DNA of 64,000 nt from Lentinula raphanica (Eukaryota; Basidiomycota; Agaricomycetes; Agaricales; Omphalotaceae). Both the position numbers and the translations under genes were made by a program. The DNA lies in assembly GCA_027919835.1 (NCBI GenBank), contig JANVFP010000022.1, positions 496,001-560,000 on the forward strand, written 5' to 3'. Numbering within the stretch: position 1 is the stretch's first letter; every line of letters starts with the position of its first letter. Positions 34,343 to 46,426 of the stretch are shown here, piece after piece. Below the pieces are notes generated by a model that saw nothing but the letters and a program-made list of their open reading frames with translations, searched no databases and was not told the origin of the DNA.

Positions 34343-35848
34343 ATGCCTACTCTTTTGAACTCCATCCATCATCCTCTGCGCTTGCGATACCAGCGAGATC
34401 TCTTCTTCTTCTTCTTAATTTTCATAATGATCTATTCTTCCTCATCGAGCATGTTTATACATGGATCTTCCCTCTCTCATCCTACATCTACTGCTCAATA
34501 TCTTCCGTTCGATATCCTAAGCGAGATCTTCCAATACCTTCCCGACCTGAACCTCAATCTCGCCGAAGAACTCGAAACAGATGTTATCTCGCCCAAGACT
34601 GGTCCATACATCCTTCGCCCGGAAATATATCCTTGGTCCATCACCAGAGTCTGTAGTGCATGGCGTACAGCTGCAATATACGAACCACATCTATGGAGCC
34701 GGGTACATCTCGAAGTAGGTCAGAAGCAGCCATCTTCCGGAAAGGTCGAGCTTTTGCGGCTATATCTCAGCAGAAGCCGCAATTGCAAGCTCAACGTATC
34801 TCTACACTGTACTTGGACTGAGCGAGCACTGGACAATGCCTACTTGTCTTTGCTCTTTCCTACTCTTGGTCGCTGGCAGTTTTTCTCTCTTCACGTCCTC
34901 GCCAAGTCACTGCCGGTGTTTTGGGATCTCGGCAACTTTCCTATGTTGGAGATTCTTCATCTCTATGTCGCTCATCAAGCCAAGACCCCGCCTCTCAACA
35001 ACATCAATCACATCTTTCAACATGCGCCACGCCTACATACTATCCGCTACAGACATTCGGACGACCGTTCAGTCTTTGTAATGCCTCTTGACCAACTCAA
35101 AGTATACCAAGGCCCTTTATCCTCCATTCCAGCTGATTCGGGTTGCGACTGGATCTCGAATCTACAATGGTGCGCATTCGCTGCCAATGGACGCCAGCCA
35201 GAATGGGCTCTGACCGAAGTGACTGCTCCGCATATGCGTGAGTTCTCTATTCGAGAAAGGATTCAACCAGTGAACACCGTTGCGGTCCTCAACATATTGA
35301 CGTTGCCCAGTCTCGAGATTTTCCGCGTGAAAGCTTCCGGTCGGATGCGTCTATCTGATGCGATCGTTGGTTTGCTCGAGCGCTCAATGTGTCTTCTTAC
35401 CGAACTCTGCTTGGATGTCCCCGACCTTACTGCCATGTACATGTATCCCATTCTCAGGCGAACACCACAAGTCGTCAAACTCCGGATTACTAGTAAGAAG
35501 CTTCTCCCCGATTTCGTTCAAGGATGGGTATACGATCCCAAGACACATGCAAAGAATCCGTGTATCTTGCAACACCTAGAGTCTCTTGATCTTGGGCGAT
35601 GTACTTTTATTCCAACTGCCGAAATCACTCTCCTACAGATGATACAGTCGCGCTGGGAAGTTCCAGGGAAGATGACAGCTGAAAAATACTTCTCTGGACC
35701 AGCAACCAACAGCATTACTCGACTTCGTACCTTCCAGGTTCCATACAAATTCCAGAGAACAAAGCGCTCCCAAAAGAAAATTCTGAGAGTTTGGAAGGAA
35801 GAGGGGTTAGACATCCAGTTCGGACCTGGAAATCAAAACCGACTGTGA
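34343..35848 (+). CDS. Single-exon F-box protein
   Basis: Uninterrupted frame of about 500 residues. The first ATG is at 34343; the ATG at 34451 (MFIHGSSLSHPTS) may be the true start, because the stretch before it is an odd hydrophobic LFFFFLIFIMIYSSSSS leader. The F-box is YLPFDILSEIFQYLP followed by a typical ITRVCSAWRTAAIYEPHLWS. After it come leucine-rich, weakly repeated segments (FPMLEILHLYVAH, APRLHTIRYRHSD, LEHLESLDLGR-like). This is the common mushroom F-box design (F-box plus LRR-like solenoid). It has no introns, unlike most genes here, which is usual for rapidly expanding F-box families. The target is unknown. Confidence 0.82.
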   Translation: MPTLLNSIHHPLRLRYQRDLFFFFLIFIMIYSSSSSMFIHGSSLSHPTSTAQYLPFDILSEIFQYLPDLNLNLAEELETDVISPKTGPYILRPEIYPWSITRVCSAWRTAAIYEPHLWSRVHLEVGQKQPSSGKVELLRLYLSRSRNCKLNVSLHCTWTERALDNAYLSLLFPTLGRWQFFSLHVLAKSLPVFWDLGNFPMLEILHLYVAHQAKTPPLNNINHIFQHAPRLHTIRYRHSDDRSVFVMPLDQLKVYQGPLSSIPADSGCDWISNLQWCAFAANGRQPEWALTEVTAPHMREFSIRERIQPVNTVAVLNILTLPSLEIFRVKASGRMRLSDAIVGLLERSMCLLTELCLDVPDLTAMYMYPILRRTPQVVKLRITSKKLLPDFVQGWVYDPKTHAKNPCILQHLESLDLGRCTFIPTAEITLLQMIQSRWEVPGKMTAEKYFSGPATNSITRLRTFQVPYKFQRTKRSQKKILRVWKEEGLDIQFGPGNQNRL

Positions 35849-35998
35849 CCCTCATTATTCACCAATTGTTTGCGCAACCTATTCTCCGCTTCTCGTTTCC
35901 CAAGTCCGAACTTTCTCTCGTGAATGTATGCAATAATTGCCACTCCTTGTATTTGTTCTAATCTTTCGTGTTCAATATATACCTCGACCTAAAAGACA

Positions 35999-37206
35999 TT
36001 AATGAATGAAACGAGGACGACCACCAGTTCGATCTGAGGGACCCATCCAGGATAACACTAGCTCTCGACTGGAATCAAAGTCTTTCCCGACTACAGAGTA
36101 GGCCGTCAGAACTCGTTCGGTCGATAACTCGTCCAACAGATCGAGGTTTTGCGGTAGCGGTGTGTCCGAAGCTGAAGAACACGTCCTTTCAGTGAGTGCA
36201 CGACAACACTGTCAAAGAAGGTGTCAAAGAATGTACGATTCAAAATGATATTCACCGACCAGTTTCACACCGTACCAAGCTCTAACGCTGACACCAGTGG
36301 GTATTGATTCTTCAGAAACATTCCTGTCCATGATATCTAATGCCAACATGAACATTTTTATGGCGAGAGGTACGTCGTCTGCAGTGTAAGCTGTTTCTGC
36401 AAACTGTAACACATAGAAAGGATTTTGTGGTGCCAGAAGTAAAGCATGAGAAAGGGCTTGAGTTGCAGACGTATACCTGAGAGGATATCAAAAGCTGGAA
36501 AGGGAAAAGACAACAAATCACGCACTGATTGCATGAGCTATACAACTCTGCGAGTTCCACCCATCCCTCTACGTCGGAGTAAAAGGTATCGAGATATTCT
36601 GAAAGCTCCGTAACGGCTCGCTCAATCTTTCCCATTCTGAGGAGCACAGATATCCGCCGTTTATATATAGCCTAGCTGAGGAAGTGAGTAAATGAACGAG
36701 TGAGCAAACTGCAGTGCAGTCGCAGCCAGACATGAGCTCACAGCGTTTGACGAATCTGTTTGGAGTAGTTCGTTGTAGAATTTGAGGGCCACTTCGGGAG
36801 GCTGCGTAGCTTCCATTCGAATACCAGACAACACATCAACTCGTGGCGACTCAGGAAATTTGGTTGCCAACCGCCGCAGACACTCCTAGCGCGAAATCTT
36901 ATTAATGCTGGAATTGAAGGGTAGAAAACGAAATCGCGAACATCTGCAATCTCATAGTTTGCTACATCGATTGCTGCTAAAGCCAGTTGTTCCAGGAAGG
37001 CCCATGCTATGTAGCAACAGTCCATTTGAGCGTTTAGACGCGTCTCGACGAGAAATGAGGATGCAATTACCATCGTCACCCAACCGTGAAGTTCCATTGG
37101 AGTTGAGTAACACCTTTCCCTTCTCTACGACCTCATGTGAGGCTCTAGTGTTGTGTATGCGGTAGTTGGCCAGGGTTTGCAAAGCAGAAGGGAGTGACGC
37201 TGACAT
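35999..37206 (-). CDS. EMC2: ER membrane protein complex subunit 2 (TPR protein)
   Basis: TPR scaffold on the cytosolic face of the ER membrane insertase EMC. Starts MSASLPSALQTLANYRIHNT at 37206, ends GGRPRFIH at 35999, with about six exons. The EMC2 pattern is clear: AAIDVANYEIAD followed by ECLRRLATKFPESPRVDVLS, EVALKFYNELLQTDSSNA, YKRRISVLLRMGKIERAVTE, LDTFYSDVEGWVELAELYSS, then ALLLAPQNPFYVLQFAE. These are successive TPR helices. About 320 residues, as expected. The start is only 147 bp from the PPX1 start on the other strand, so a shared promoter is likely. Confidence 0.9.
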
Positions 37207-37353
37207 GACGAAGATGAGGAGAAGACGAGGAAAGTGTGATTAGATAAGATTAACCAACCTTTCAATGCGACAGCTCGTTTACTGGGGCAGATTTCTCCTT
37301 CTCTTTCCTGTCCTGACTGTCTTCTACTGGTAATCGACCTCGACTACTTCACG

Positions 37354-38763
37354 ATGAGTTTTTTAAATCGTATGTGTAGGCTTTCTACCTTTGTGAGAAT
37401 ACCAAGAATGTATGAACCTCAACGCCAAAGTATAGCACCTGCAGCCGCTGCAACTTTGGCCGATTTTCTATCCTCTACGAGAGAACAATATCTACGTGAT
37501 GTGCAGGATGCAAGTGGGAAGGCCCAGAATTGGACTGTGGTGATGGGAAATGAAGCAGGAGGTAGTATTATTCGCTTCTGTAATCTATGCAGGGGTTTTC
37601 TCACTTCTACTGCAGATCTTGATACCATAGCCAGTTCCATCGCGTTTGCTTGGCTGCGGACAAAGGTCCACAATCAACCTTCCATATCTCTCTTACAGAT
37701 GGACCGCGACGATTTAGACCTTAGAGCGGAGAATCTTCATGCACTCTCCCTCGCAGGCATATCACGTCCCAAAGACCAGTTGCTCTTCGTCACAGACCTC
37801 ATCGACTTTCATCCCTTCCCGTCTCATAAATTTGCTTTGGTGGACCATAACCGTCTTTCTTCTAGCTTCAATCCCAAAGAAGAGCCAGTTGTCGTCGCAC
37901 TTGTTGACCATCATGCCGACGAGAACTTGTACCTTGATAGTGCCGAGCCTCGGATTATAACTCCCTCTGGGAGTTGTGCATCGCATATTGCGACCTTGAT
38001 GGACACTGTTGACATTCCTCCAGAATTAGCCGACCTTCTACTCTGCGCCATTCTCATCGACACAGACGGTCTCAAGCCAGGTGGCAAAGCCATCGACGTG
38101 GACAGGAAAGCAGCAGAATTTCTGATTTCGAAATCTAGCTTTGCATTGTCTCTAAATACCCTTCAGACAAATGACACGACACCTCCTACTGCTCCTTATG
38201 AAGTGGATTTCATCAAAACACTTTCAGAAGAGCTCTCTACGAAGAAGAACGACGTATCTCATCTGGGACCTCGCGACCTTCTTCGCAGAGATTACAAACA
38301 ATACGAATTCGTTCTCCCGTGGCACCCCGACACGCCTATAATCCGAGCTGGCCTGTCCACCGTTCCCGTCAAACTAGCAGATTGGGCTGCAAATGGGAAA
38401 CTGGAGTCCGAAAGCGAAGCATGGATGAAGGAAAGAGGACTACACATACTCGGAGTCCTCACCGCATATCGAGGTGCCAGCAAGGGAAAACGCAAACGCG
38501 AAATGGCTTGGGTGATCCAAACACATTCCCCGCCCACAGACAATTTCGATTACGATGCATTGACGAAACGGCTATGGAGTGGTTTGAAGGCAGATGAGCT
38601 TTTGGACGTGAAGGAGCACAAGAAGTTTGGGAACGGAACATTAGACGATATTCAGGAAAATTTTCCTCATTTACAAGTGCGGGTGTTTACTCAGAATCCT
38701 CACGCAACTAGGAAAGTGGTTGCACCTGTGTTGAAAACTATCATGGAAGGGCAGAACTCATGA
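37354..38763 (+). CDS. PPX1: Exopolyphosphatase (DHH family)
   Basis: Removes terminal phosphates from inorganic polyphosphate; DHH phosphoesterase with DHHA2 domain. One open frame, 469 aa from 37354. The metal-binding motifs are DLDTIASSIAFAW, LVDHNRL (DHN instead of the common DHH), LVDHHAD (DHH proper) and IDTDGLKPGGKAIDVDRKAA. The DHHA2 part includes LHILGVLTAYRG. It is longer than the yeast enzyme (about 397 aa), mostly at the N-terminus. The first exon could be spliced (a GTATGT donor follows the first six codons), in which case the protein would start MYEPQRQS near 37409. Head to head with EMC2. Confidence 0.88.
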   Translation: MSFLNRMCRLSTFVRIPRMYEPQRQSIAPAAAATLADFLSSTREQYLRDVQDASGKAQNWTVVMGNEAGGSIIRFCNLCRGFLTSTADLDTIASSIAFAWLRTKVHNQPSISLLQMDRDDLDLRAENLHALSLAGISRPKDQLLFVTDLIDFHPFPSHKFALVDHNRLSSSFNPKEEPVVVALVDHHADENLYLDSAEPRIITPSGSCASHIATLMDTVDIPPELADLLLCAILIDTDGLKPGGKAIDVDRKAAEFLISKSSFALSLNTLQTNDTTPPTAPYEVDFIKTLSEELSTKKNDVSHLGPRDLLRRDYKQYEFVLPWHPDTPIIRAGLSTVPVKLADWAANGKLESESEAWMKERGLHILGVLTAYRGASKGKRKREMAWVIQTHSPPTDNFDYDALTKRLWSGLKADELLDVKEHKKFGNGTLDDIQENFPHLQVRVFTQNPHATRKVVAPVLKTIMEGQNS

Positions 38764-39007
38764 TGTGGGGAGATGGTGGTGTATATAGCTTTGTTATCTT
38801 CAATGTATCTATAACCTGGTCATTTGTCTCGTTAGTGGCAGACAGCTTGATTGTTATGCTTACACTGATGAGTACAGAGAACTTCGACCACGAGCGTTTG
38901 GCTTGCAAGGGTTTGGCAGGACGTAAATTGAGACAACAAACTAGGAAGAGGATGCTTCAAGCTAGATAAATATATAATTACTGCAACATGAACCAGTATC
39001 AAATTGA

Positions 39008-39837
39008 CTATTCCCGCTGTATCAACGCCAGTAGTCCCAACAATCCGAGCAACGCGTATTTGAGTTGAGGAAAGTCGTTCTGAAAGTGGCCGTAAGGTTA
39101 TGTTAGAAGTAAGATCCACAGTAAGCTCACCATCGCGATAGTAACGTATCCAACATAAGGTAGGAATCTAGAGGACAACGAGATCAACAAGCGAGCTTGG
39201 AGGTCAGTGTTATCCATACTGACCCTCTAACCTTCCCGACGATATGTTTCCTTTCCAGCCAGTCTAAACCTTGATAGAGATCGATGTCGTCGATGTGGTT
39301 ATTGTCCCCTTTGGTCAAAATCAGCTGCTCTCCAGGTACTTTGAGATCCAAGCTGGAAAATTGCGAGTTAGTACACGTTGACACACACACGAGAAAACGA
39401 ACCCAGAGATCTTGACTGGAGAGGAAACGTCGTGGGTTTCCATTACACGATGGACGATTGGGATATCTGCTCCTGGAATTTTGTATACAGTGATGTCGCC
39501 CGTATGGTACCGTTCGTTAGGAGGGTTCGTCAAAAAGAGTAGGTCTCCTCGATAAAATGCTGGTTCCATAGATCCACTACAGCGACAGTGAGAAAAGCAA
39601 GATGGAATAAAGTGTGAAGCGACGGACCTCAATACAACGACTATGGGAGACTCCGTATTAGTGATGAGACCCATTCCTTTCCATATCATCAACCCAGACG
39701 CGATCACAGAAGCAAAGTTCAGAACTTGCAGAAGGACCTGATCAGACGTTCGTCAGTTTTGTATAGTCTAGAAGAAATGCAGCACGTACATGGCGAAACC
39801 CAAGCCTCCGAAATGCCTTCAACTCCTCGGTGAACAT
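39008..39837 (-). CDS. SEC11: Signal peptidase complex catalytic subunit
   Basis: Serine endopeptidase that removes signal peptides in the ER. Starts [20 protein letters not shown] at 39837 and ends [11 protein letters not shown] at 39008, about 180-190 aa in five or six exons. One N-terminal membrane anchor ([17 protein letters not shown]). The catalytic Ser lies in [16 protein letters not shown] after splicing, the catalytic His in [11 protein letters not shown], and the conserved Asp in [11 protein letters not shown]. These three are the S26B family signature. Divergent from FOL1 with 286 bp between the starts. Confidence 0.94.
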
Positions 39838-40123
39838 GATACGTGGAAGTCGTGGTTTCTGATTGATGGTCAAGCAAGATGAATTGGTTGGCTTAACAAA
39901 GTTGGAAACAGAGATCTCGCTCAAAGCCAATGAGAATACACGAATTTAGTCAAGATGAAGAGAAATAGTGAAAGGACCAAGCTGGCAGTGGTACGATTCC
40001 GAAGTGAAGAGGATGAACACGACAACTTTCGGGCAAATTTTTAGAAGCGGGCCGGATTGCCGGGATTTGTTTTGCGATAATCTCGTGGTCAAACCCTTCT
40101 TCTTCAAGTCCCCCAAGTTCAAC

Positions 40124-42930
40124 ATGTCAGATTTAGACCTAATCCGAGTCAATGACCTCCTTGTGACTGTTCTTCTCCATCCTGGCTCTCGTTGGCCTCC
40201 AAAAGGCTCTAAGCCCACTGCTCAACCAGTCCACATATCTCTTGCAATCCCCCATGACATCTCTGGCGCTGCGAAGTTTGATGATCTCTCCCAGTCAATC
40301 AACTATTCTACCTTGGCTTCCACCTTTCGCACTTGCCTCGAAGGTTCTGACAACTCGACTGAACAACCTGCCTTCGAGTCCCTGGAACATATTCTCTTTC
40401 GCTGCTTCGATCTCCTGTTACTTCCATCATCTACATCCTCGCCACGTCTTCCCAGCGCGCAAATCAGGATTGTGCAGTTAAAACCTCCTCTGCACTGTAA
40501 GACGTTAGCCGTCGAAGCTGAAGCTACTCGCGTACCAGACGGCGCTTCATGGAGCCTCACGCAGTTTCGTCACATCGTTAATAACCTAGAATGTCAACCA
40601 ATTGTTGGTGTTAATCCAGCTGAACGTCTTGAACGACAAACCGTCCGCATCAATATCACGATTGATACTCCTATGCCTGATGCTGTTTGGTTACAGAAAT
40701 ATTGGCTGGACTTCAGGGCTTTGACCCGACGACTCCACAAAGTCCGTGTGCCTTCTCATAATACCTCCGCACGGGTATTGATGTTTGGTACAGAAAGTGG
40801 ATGAAACCTCGTACCTCACGTTGGAAGCCCTTGTTTCCTTCGTTGCGATTGAGACTCTTCGGCATCTACAATCGTCCTCGGGTGACATTGCAGGATACGA
40901 TCCAAAAGTCAACGTCAGAGCTGCAAAACCTTGCGCTTTGGTGTTCGCTGATTCTTCTGAGGTGGAAATCACCAGACGCTTTGAACACTACCAGATGAAT
41001 CTGCCCTCAGAACTAGAGGTATGTGTTCTTGTATACACTCATCAATGGCTCCGATACTCATATTCCATTCATGACTATAGTTATCTGAACCATCTTCTTC
41101 ACTCTCAGAAGATATTCATTCCATTGCAATCGCTTTAGGTTCAAATGTTGGTGATCGTTTCCAGAACATAGAATTGGCCTTGCGCCTTCTGGAGGATCCT
41201 TCATCGGTTGTCACAGATCGATCTGTCATCTCAGAAAATGCCTTTTTGCATGTGGTCAACACGAGTTTTATCTATGAAAGTGCACCAATGTACGTTACGG
41301 ACCAAGCGTCCTTCATCAACTGCGCTTGTATGGTGCATCTTTTTTCTATCTAATCAGTGATCGAGAAAGATCTGATCGAACCAGATAGAAACCAATATAC
41401 CACCTCAAAGTCTCCTGCAGCTCACACAAGCAATCGAAGTGGCTGTTGGCAGGCAACCAACTTTCAGGAATGGGCCCCGCGTCATCGACTTGGACATTAT
41501 ACTGTATGATACACTCCGGCTTGATACAAGAGCCCCAGAGGACCAGCAGTCTCTCGACAATCTAACTGGTCATTTGGTTATTCCTCATCCACGACTATCA
41601 GAAAGAGAATTTGTGTTGAGGCCACTGGTTGAGTCAGTACCCACTACATCATCTGAACGTCTTTTCTATTTTTACTCAAGGACTTTCAGTATGATTCCAG
41701 AATATGTCCATCCATCACTCCACAAAACGCTTCATGCTCTACTGAGCAAACTTGAACTGGGTGCTGATGGCTCATCTATGGACAAAGTGATTGCGTTCCC
41801 TCGCTATCCCCTTCCAACCGACACTCCTTCGTTCCTGGGCGTAGATCCAGTTCCTCCTACCTTGACATACTGGAAGTACAGGGAATCAAACTCGACGCGG
41901 AAATCGCGTTCAAAGAACAAAACCAGACTGATGGCCACGCTAAATGCTACTCCTGATTCTTTTTCTGACGGTTCGATGCATAATACCATCCCAACGGCGC
42001 TAGCCTATGTTCGTCAAGCTTCCTCGGCAGATATCATAGACGTTGGAGGATATTCGACTAGGCCTGGCGCAACCTCCGTGTCCGTTAACGAAGAGACGGA
42101 TCGTGTAGTGCCTATCATTCAAGCATTACGATCTGTCGGTTCTACGATAGACGTGGATCATGAAGGAGACCAAGTCGTACAGGAGATGCCTATCAGCGTC
42201 GATACCTTTCGATGGGAGGTCGCTGAAAAAGCTATCCTCGCCGGAGCTAACTGCATCAATGATGTTTATGCTTTCACAGGCCCTCAAAACTATTTTGATC
42301 CTCAGAGTGATTCAAATAACGAACAAGCAACTGAATACATGCGACGAATGAAAGCCGTTGCACGAAAGTTTGCTGTTCCTGCTATATTGATGCATTCCAG
42401 AGGCGACGCCGGAATGAACAAAGACTATTCTGTATATGACTACAGCGATGATGCGGCCGTAATCGAGGGTGTGCGTGCAGAGCTTGGCATGAAGGTTGAC
42501 GCAATAACTAAAGGTAAAGGAGGGATTAGGAGATGGAATGTCATCGTTGATCCTGGGATTGGATTCAGCAAGAAAGTTGAGGATAATTTGGAGCTTCTGC
42601 GTCATGGTGCTAGTGTAACCGATGACAAGGTGATTGGAAAAGGTGAGCGAAATCTAGACTTCCCATAACTCTCACTAATTTCAATATATTGTAGAGGAAA
42701 GGAAGAGGAATCCACTGGTGGGTTTCCCTCAACTCATTGGGACATCGAGAAAGTCCTTCCTCGGTGTGATTCTCTCCGATACGAGAGGAAAATCGTCAGA
42801 TCCTAAAGATCGAGTCTGGGCCACTGCAGGCGCGGTCGCTTGTGCTGTGCAGCAGGGTGCTCTGATCGTCAGAGTGCATGACGTTGAAATGTCAGATGTA
42901 GTTGCCGTCGCCGATGCTCTTTGGCGGTAA
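40124..42930 (+). CDS. FOL1: Trifunctional folate synthesis enzyme (DHNA-HPPK-DHPS)
   Basis: Makes dihydropteroate from dihydroneopterin. Starts MSDLDLIRVNDLLVTVLLHP at 40124 and ends VVAVADALWR at 42930, in about five exons. Tandem dihydroneopterin aldolase folds come first: LAIPHDISGAAKFDDLSQSI, then VRINITIDTPMP with DETSYLTLEALVSFVAIETL. The HPPK domain is next (ALGSNVGDR, FRNGPRVIDLDIILYD and LVIPHPRLSEREFVLRPL). DHPS is last (NATPDSFSDG, DVGGYSTRPGA, DPGIGFSKK and GTSRKSFLG). All three catalytic signatures are complete, and the order matches yeast Fol1. DHPS is the sulfonamide target, and these pterin-loop residues look ordinary. An intron lies around 41331-41430 inside the HPPK part. 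Confidence 0.95.
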
Positions 42931-43280
42931 TTCATACATACTAGAGTCTATCCATTTGTTGTATCAATGTACTGAATCATTCAACTGATGTCAATCGATG
43001 TTGACCGTACGGCGTGAACTACTCAAACCACCTCCACATTCTCAGTAGTAGGCTAGCGCAAATGGTGGATTGAGCGCATCATATGAGTCCAGGTATCTCT
43101 GCTCGTACCACCTGCAGATCCCAATTCTTAGGTTTTGCTGTCTTCACACTTGAAGTGAGTGTAGATTCGGATCAGTACAGGCGGAACGACGGAAATTGAT
43201 GTGTAATAGCTGCTTACGGCATACGGCTGAGCTCCGGCATATTAAGTGAAGCTAGTGTCCCGCCCCTCACCTCAACCACC
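42931..43280. other. Intergenic sequence upstream of Zn2Cys6 gene 1
   Basis: About 350 bases. No gene or RNA recognised; presumed terminator of FOL1 and promoter of the next gene. Confidence 0.5.
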
Positions 43281-46125
43281 ATGGCCCAGTCTGAGGAAGA
43301 TACTCAAGATGGAACCAATCGACCTGCAAAACGTAGAGCTACCAGAGCTTGCGATTCTTGTCGCTCAAGAAAAAGCAAGTAGCTTAACTTGTTCGACTGT
43401 GCCACAGACTTCTAACTTATCTCACTGATAGTAAAGTGTAAGAGGTCCTTTATCCTCTTCTAGGGCTTTGGCTCAGTATCCTCAGGCGATAACGATATCA
43501 CGAAGGGTGCTTGTTCTAATTGCGTGAATATGAAAATCGAATGCAAGCAAACTTTGCAAAAACAGGTATGTGTGCGATAATCATGTCTTTGGTATACTCT
43601 ATAATTCTGTTGAAATCAGAAACGCGGCCCCAAAGTCGGGTGAGAAAGGATGAATTTATGCAAGTATTCGACAATTTGCTGAGCTCTTTATAGATCCAGA
43701 AGGCGGCCCGCCTCTGATGTCAAGTACCTTGTTTACAAGATCTTAGCTGCTCCGCTGAGCTTTGCTATACCGGAAGATTTCCAAACCATTCGCGAAATGT
43801 TCGTCGATCTCGCAACGTACTCACGGAACCTTGAACACGAGTTAGATCGGGTACAACCTCCCCCATCAGCCTCATCTGCTTCGGTTCATGCCGGATCTTC
43901 TCCTCCTCCTCTTTCCAGTACTTCACCATCCAATGACTCTCAATCGGAGGACGAACTCGATGTAGTACAGTCGTTATCAGCTCGCATAAACAGGATCGGG
44001 TTTGGCAAATTCCGACAGCGGCATCTTGTACCTGCAAGTCAATTGCTTCTACGCACAGCGCTTGATATAAGGGATGAAGCAAACGGTGTAGAAAGCCGCA
44101 CAATGTCTAGTCGGCAGCGAAGGCCTGAATTCTGGTATCCGTCCCCCGTGAGTCCAGTCTTCAGCGTAATCGGTTGATTTGCGTTAATGATCGTGCTGTA
44201 GTGGCATCAATGTTTCGAACCAGAACCACCGGTTTACGTCTTTCCTGAAGACGATCTTTTACAAAACCTTGTCTCTTTATATTTCTCACACGTACATTAT
44301 TTGTTCCCTTTGCTTCATCAACCGACGTTCGAAAACCACGTCTTCAAAGAGAAATTGCACTTGACCGATTCATGTTTCGCCGCGACGGTCCTTGCGGTGT
44401 GCTCAATAGCTTCACGACACTCAAACGACCCTCGTGTTTTGGCTGAGGAAGGCCAGTCTCGCTCCGCGGGATGGAATTTTTTCAAACAGATTCGTCTTTC
44501 CCGCGGCTCATTCGTTCAACCTGTGTCTCTATTCGAGGTTCAGCTTTATGCAGTATGTACTGTTCTATCCTGAGGTGATTCAAAGCTGACCAGGGATGCA
44601 AGTTGTGCACCATCTTCATGCAACCAAGCCCCATTGGCGAAGCTACATCCTCGTTGGTTGGAATGGGCATCAGATATGCTCAGGAGGTCGGGGCACACAA
44701 AAGGCATCCGCCTGCCAAAACGCTTCAAGAGAGAGTTGAGCGTGAGCTTTGGAAGCGCGCATATTGGGTCCTGGTTTCTCTAGATTTTCTCTTGAGCTCT
44801 TCCACGGGCCGCCCCAGAGCAACCATAGAAAGAGAGTGCGTCATTTTCCAGCTTTTATAATTCTTGCATTTCGTCTCAATCGCATCATAGTATCGAGCTC
44901 GATTTCTTGACACCCTGTGATGACGAATATTGGACAAACGAGGCTGACCCAGAACTCTGTTTTGAGCAACCGGTCGGGAAGCCGTCGTACATCGAATTCT
45001 GGAACCATTTCCTAAGGCTTGTTTTCCTTGCCGGAAGTCTGGTGTGTTGCTACCAATTCTCTCTACAGATCTTCCTGATGACTGTTTTCGATAGCAACAT
45101 ATTCGATCATCAGAGTCCCCTCCTCAAGAATTAATGATGGAGTTAGCCTCTGGACTTAATCAATGGATGGATTCCATGCCTAGTCACTGTAAGCCATAGA
45201 TTTTTGAGCCACGTATCTATAAGAAACTGAATTCACTCAGTGCGCTGGGATCCACACAACCCGAACGGGATCTTCTTCCAGCAATCTATGATGTTGCAAG
45301 GAACTTACTATTGGTTCCAATGTGTAATTCATCATCCCTTCGTTCGACCAGGACCCGTCTCGCCTTTGAATTTTTCGTCTTTGGCCATCTGTACGAATGC
45401 TGCCAGGTCTTATGTACATCTTCTGGATAGATATTTCCGGCGCCCAGATGCTTTGAAACTTCCTCATATGATAGTGAGTCCGTTCCCTATGTATCTCATG
45501 TTCATAGCATTGATATCATTGGTCTCCATAGCCGCCAGCCTTCATCAGCTCGATTATTCTCCTGATCAATATCTGGAAGAGTACATGGATGAACTCTTCA
45601 ATGGATCCTGAAAAGGACATTGCTCAAGTTTATAGATGCCTAGAAATCATGCAGATGTACGAAGATAGATACGAAATGCCGGGACGTTTGCGGTACGTGG
45701 TCTTTCCATAGTCAATATCGTTTCTCAATATCGTTTCACAGCGATGTTCTACTAGCTGTTATTTCTGCTAGTCGGATCCCTTCTTTGTCACGCCAGCAGT
45801 ACTCCCTCAAAAGGACTAGGGAGGGTGACCTGCAAGGAATTAACCTGAACGCGGGCTATGGCACACATGTACCATCTGTCGTTCAACCAGTGCTCTCTCC
45901 TGAGCCTCTTTCTGCATTCTCTCCAGTCCCCGAGGGTCTTTTCGAGGCTCCTGTCGCTCAGCCTGCAACCGGTGATTTGATGATGCCGCCATCGACCTAC
46001 GAGTAAGTTGTGTTTCCTATACTTCTTAGTAATGGTCACTCAGCAGTTCCCTCAGTCAAGAAGATTGGAACAATTTTATGATGATGGTAGACGATCTACT
46101 TCAAACTGCAAATCCTGTATTCTAA
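43281..46125 (+). CDS. Zn2Cys6 transcription factor 1 (fungal-specific TF domain)
   Basis: Begins MAQSEEDTQDGTNRPAKRRA. The zinc cluster starts RACDSCRSRK and finishes KGACSNCVNMKIECKQ. To join the halves, a GC donor (GCAAGT at 43374) with the acceptor before TAAAG gives RKIKC. An in-frame TAG (43461-43463) then lies between Cys3 and Cys4, and no GT..AG choice I tried removes it in frame. Downstream the gene is well preserved through many short introns. There is a basic linker KRGPKVGSRRRPASDVKYLV, then the fungal_trans domain: LYFSHVHYLFPLLHQPTFEN, TVLAVCSIASRHSNDPRV, LVGMGIRYAQEVGAHKRHPP, RELWKRAYWVLVSLDFLLSS, and a tail ending LLQTANPVF at 46125. DNA target and pathway are unknown. The body says functional protein; the TAG says possible DNA-binding defect or sequence error. 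Confidence 0.78.
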
Positions 46126-46426
46126 ACTCTACTCCTATTTTATCTTCTCGTGGTAATTGACAACCTGGATGGGTTATACTTATATATAATCTCATTGGCA
46201 CTTATCGTAAATTTGAGAACTCATAATTTGGACTGACGTTCTTCATGATTGCATACCTACAAGCTTCCTACACCAAGTACAAGTTGAAGTTGCACAAACC
46301 GTAAACGAGCTTGAGTCCTTTAGTTGCCGGTCAGTGCCGACGGAGCGTGAGAATTTCTCGTAAGAACTGTACAGATGCAATCTTTATCAGCTTTCGGCAT
46401 AGCTGCTTCACTTCATCGTCAAGAAT
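46126..46426. other. Intergenic sequence upstream of RPS30
   Basis: About 300 bases. No gene found; this should hold the promoter and 5' leader of the ribosomal protein gene. Confidence 0.5.
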
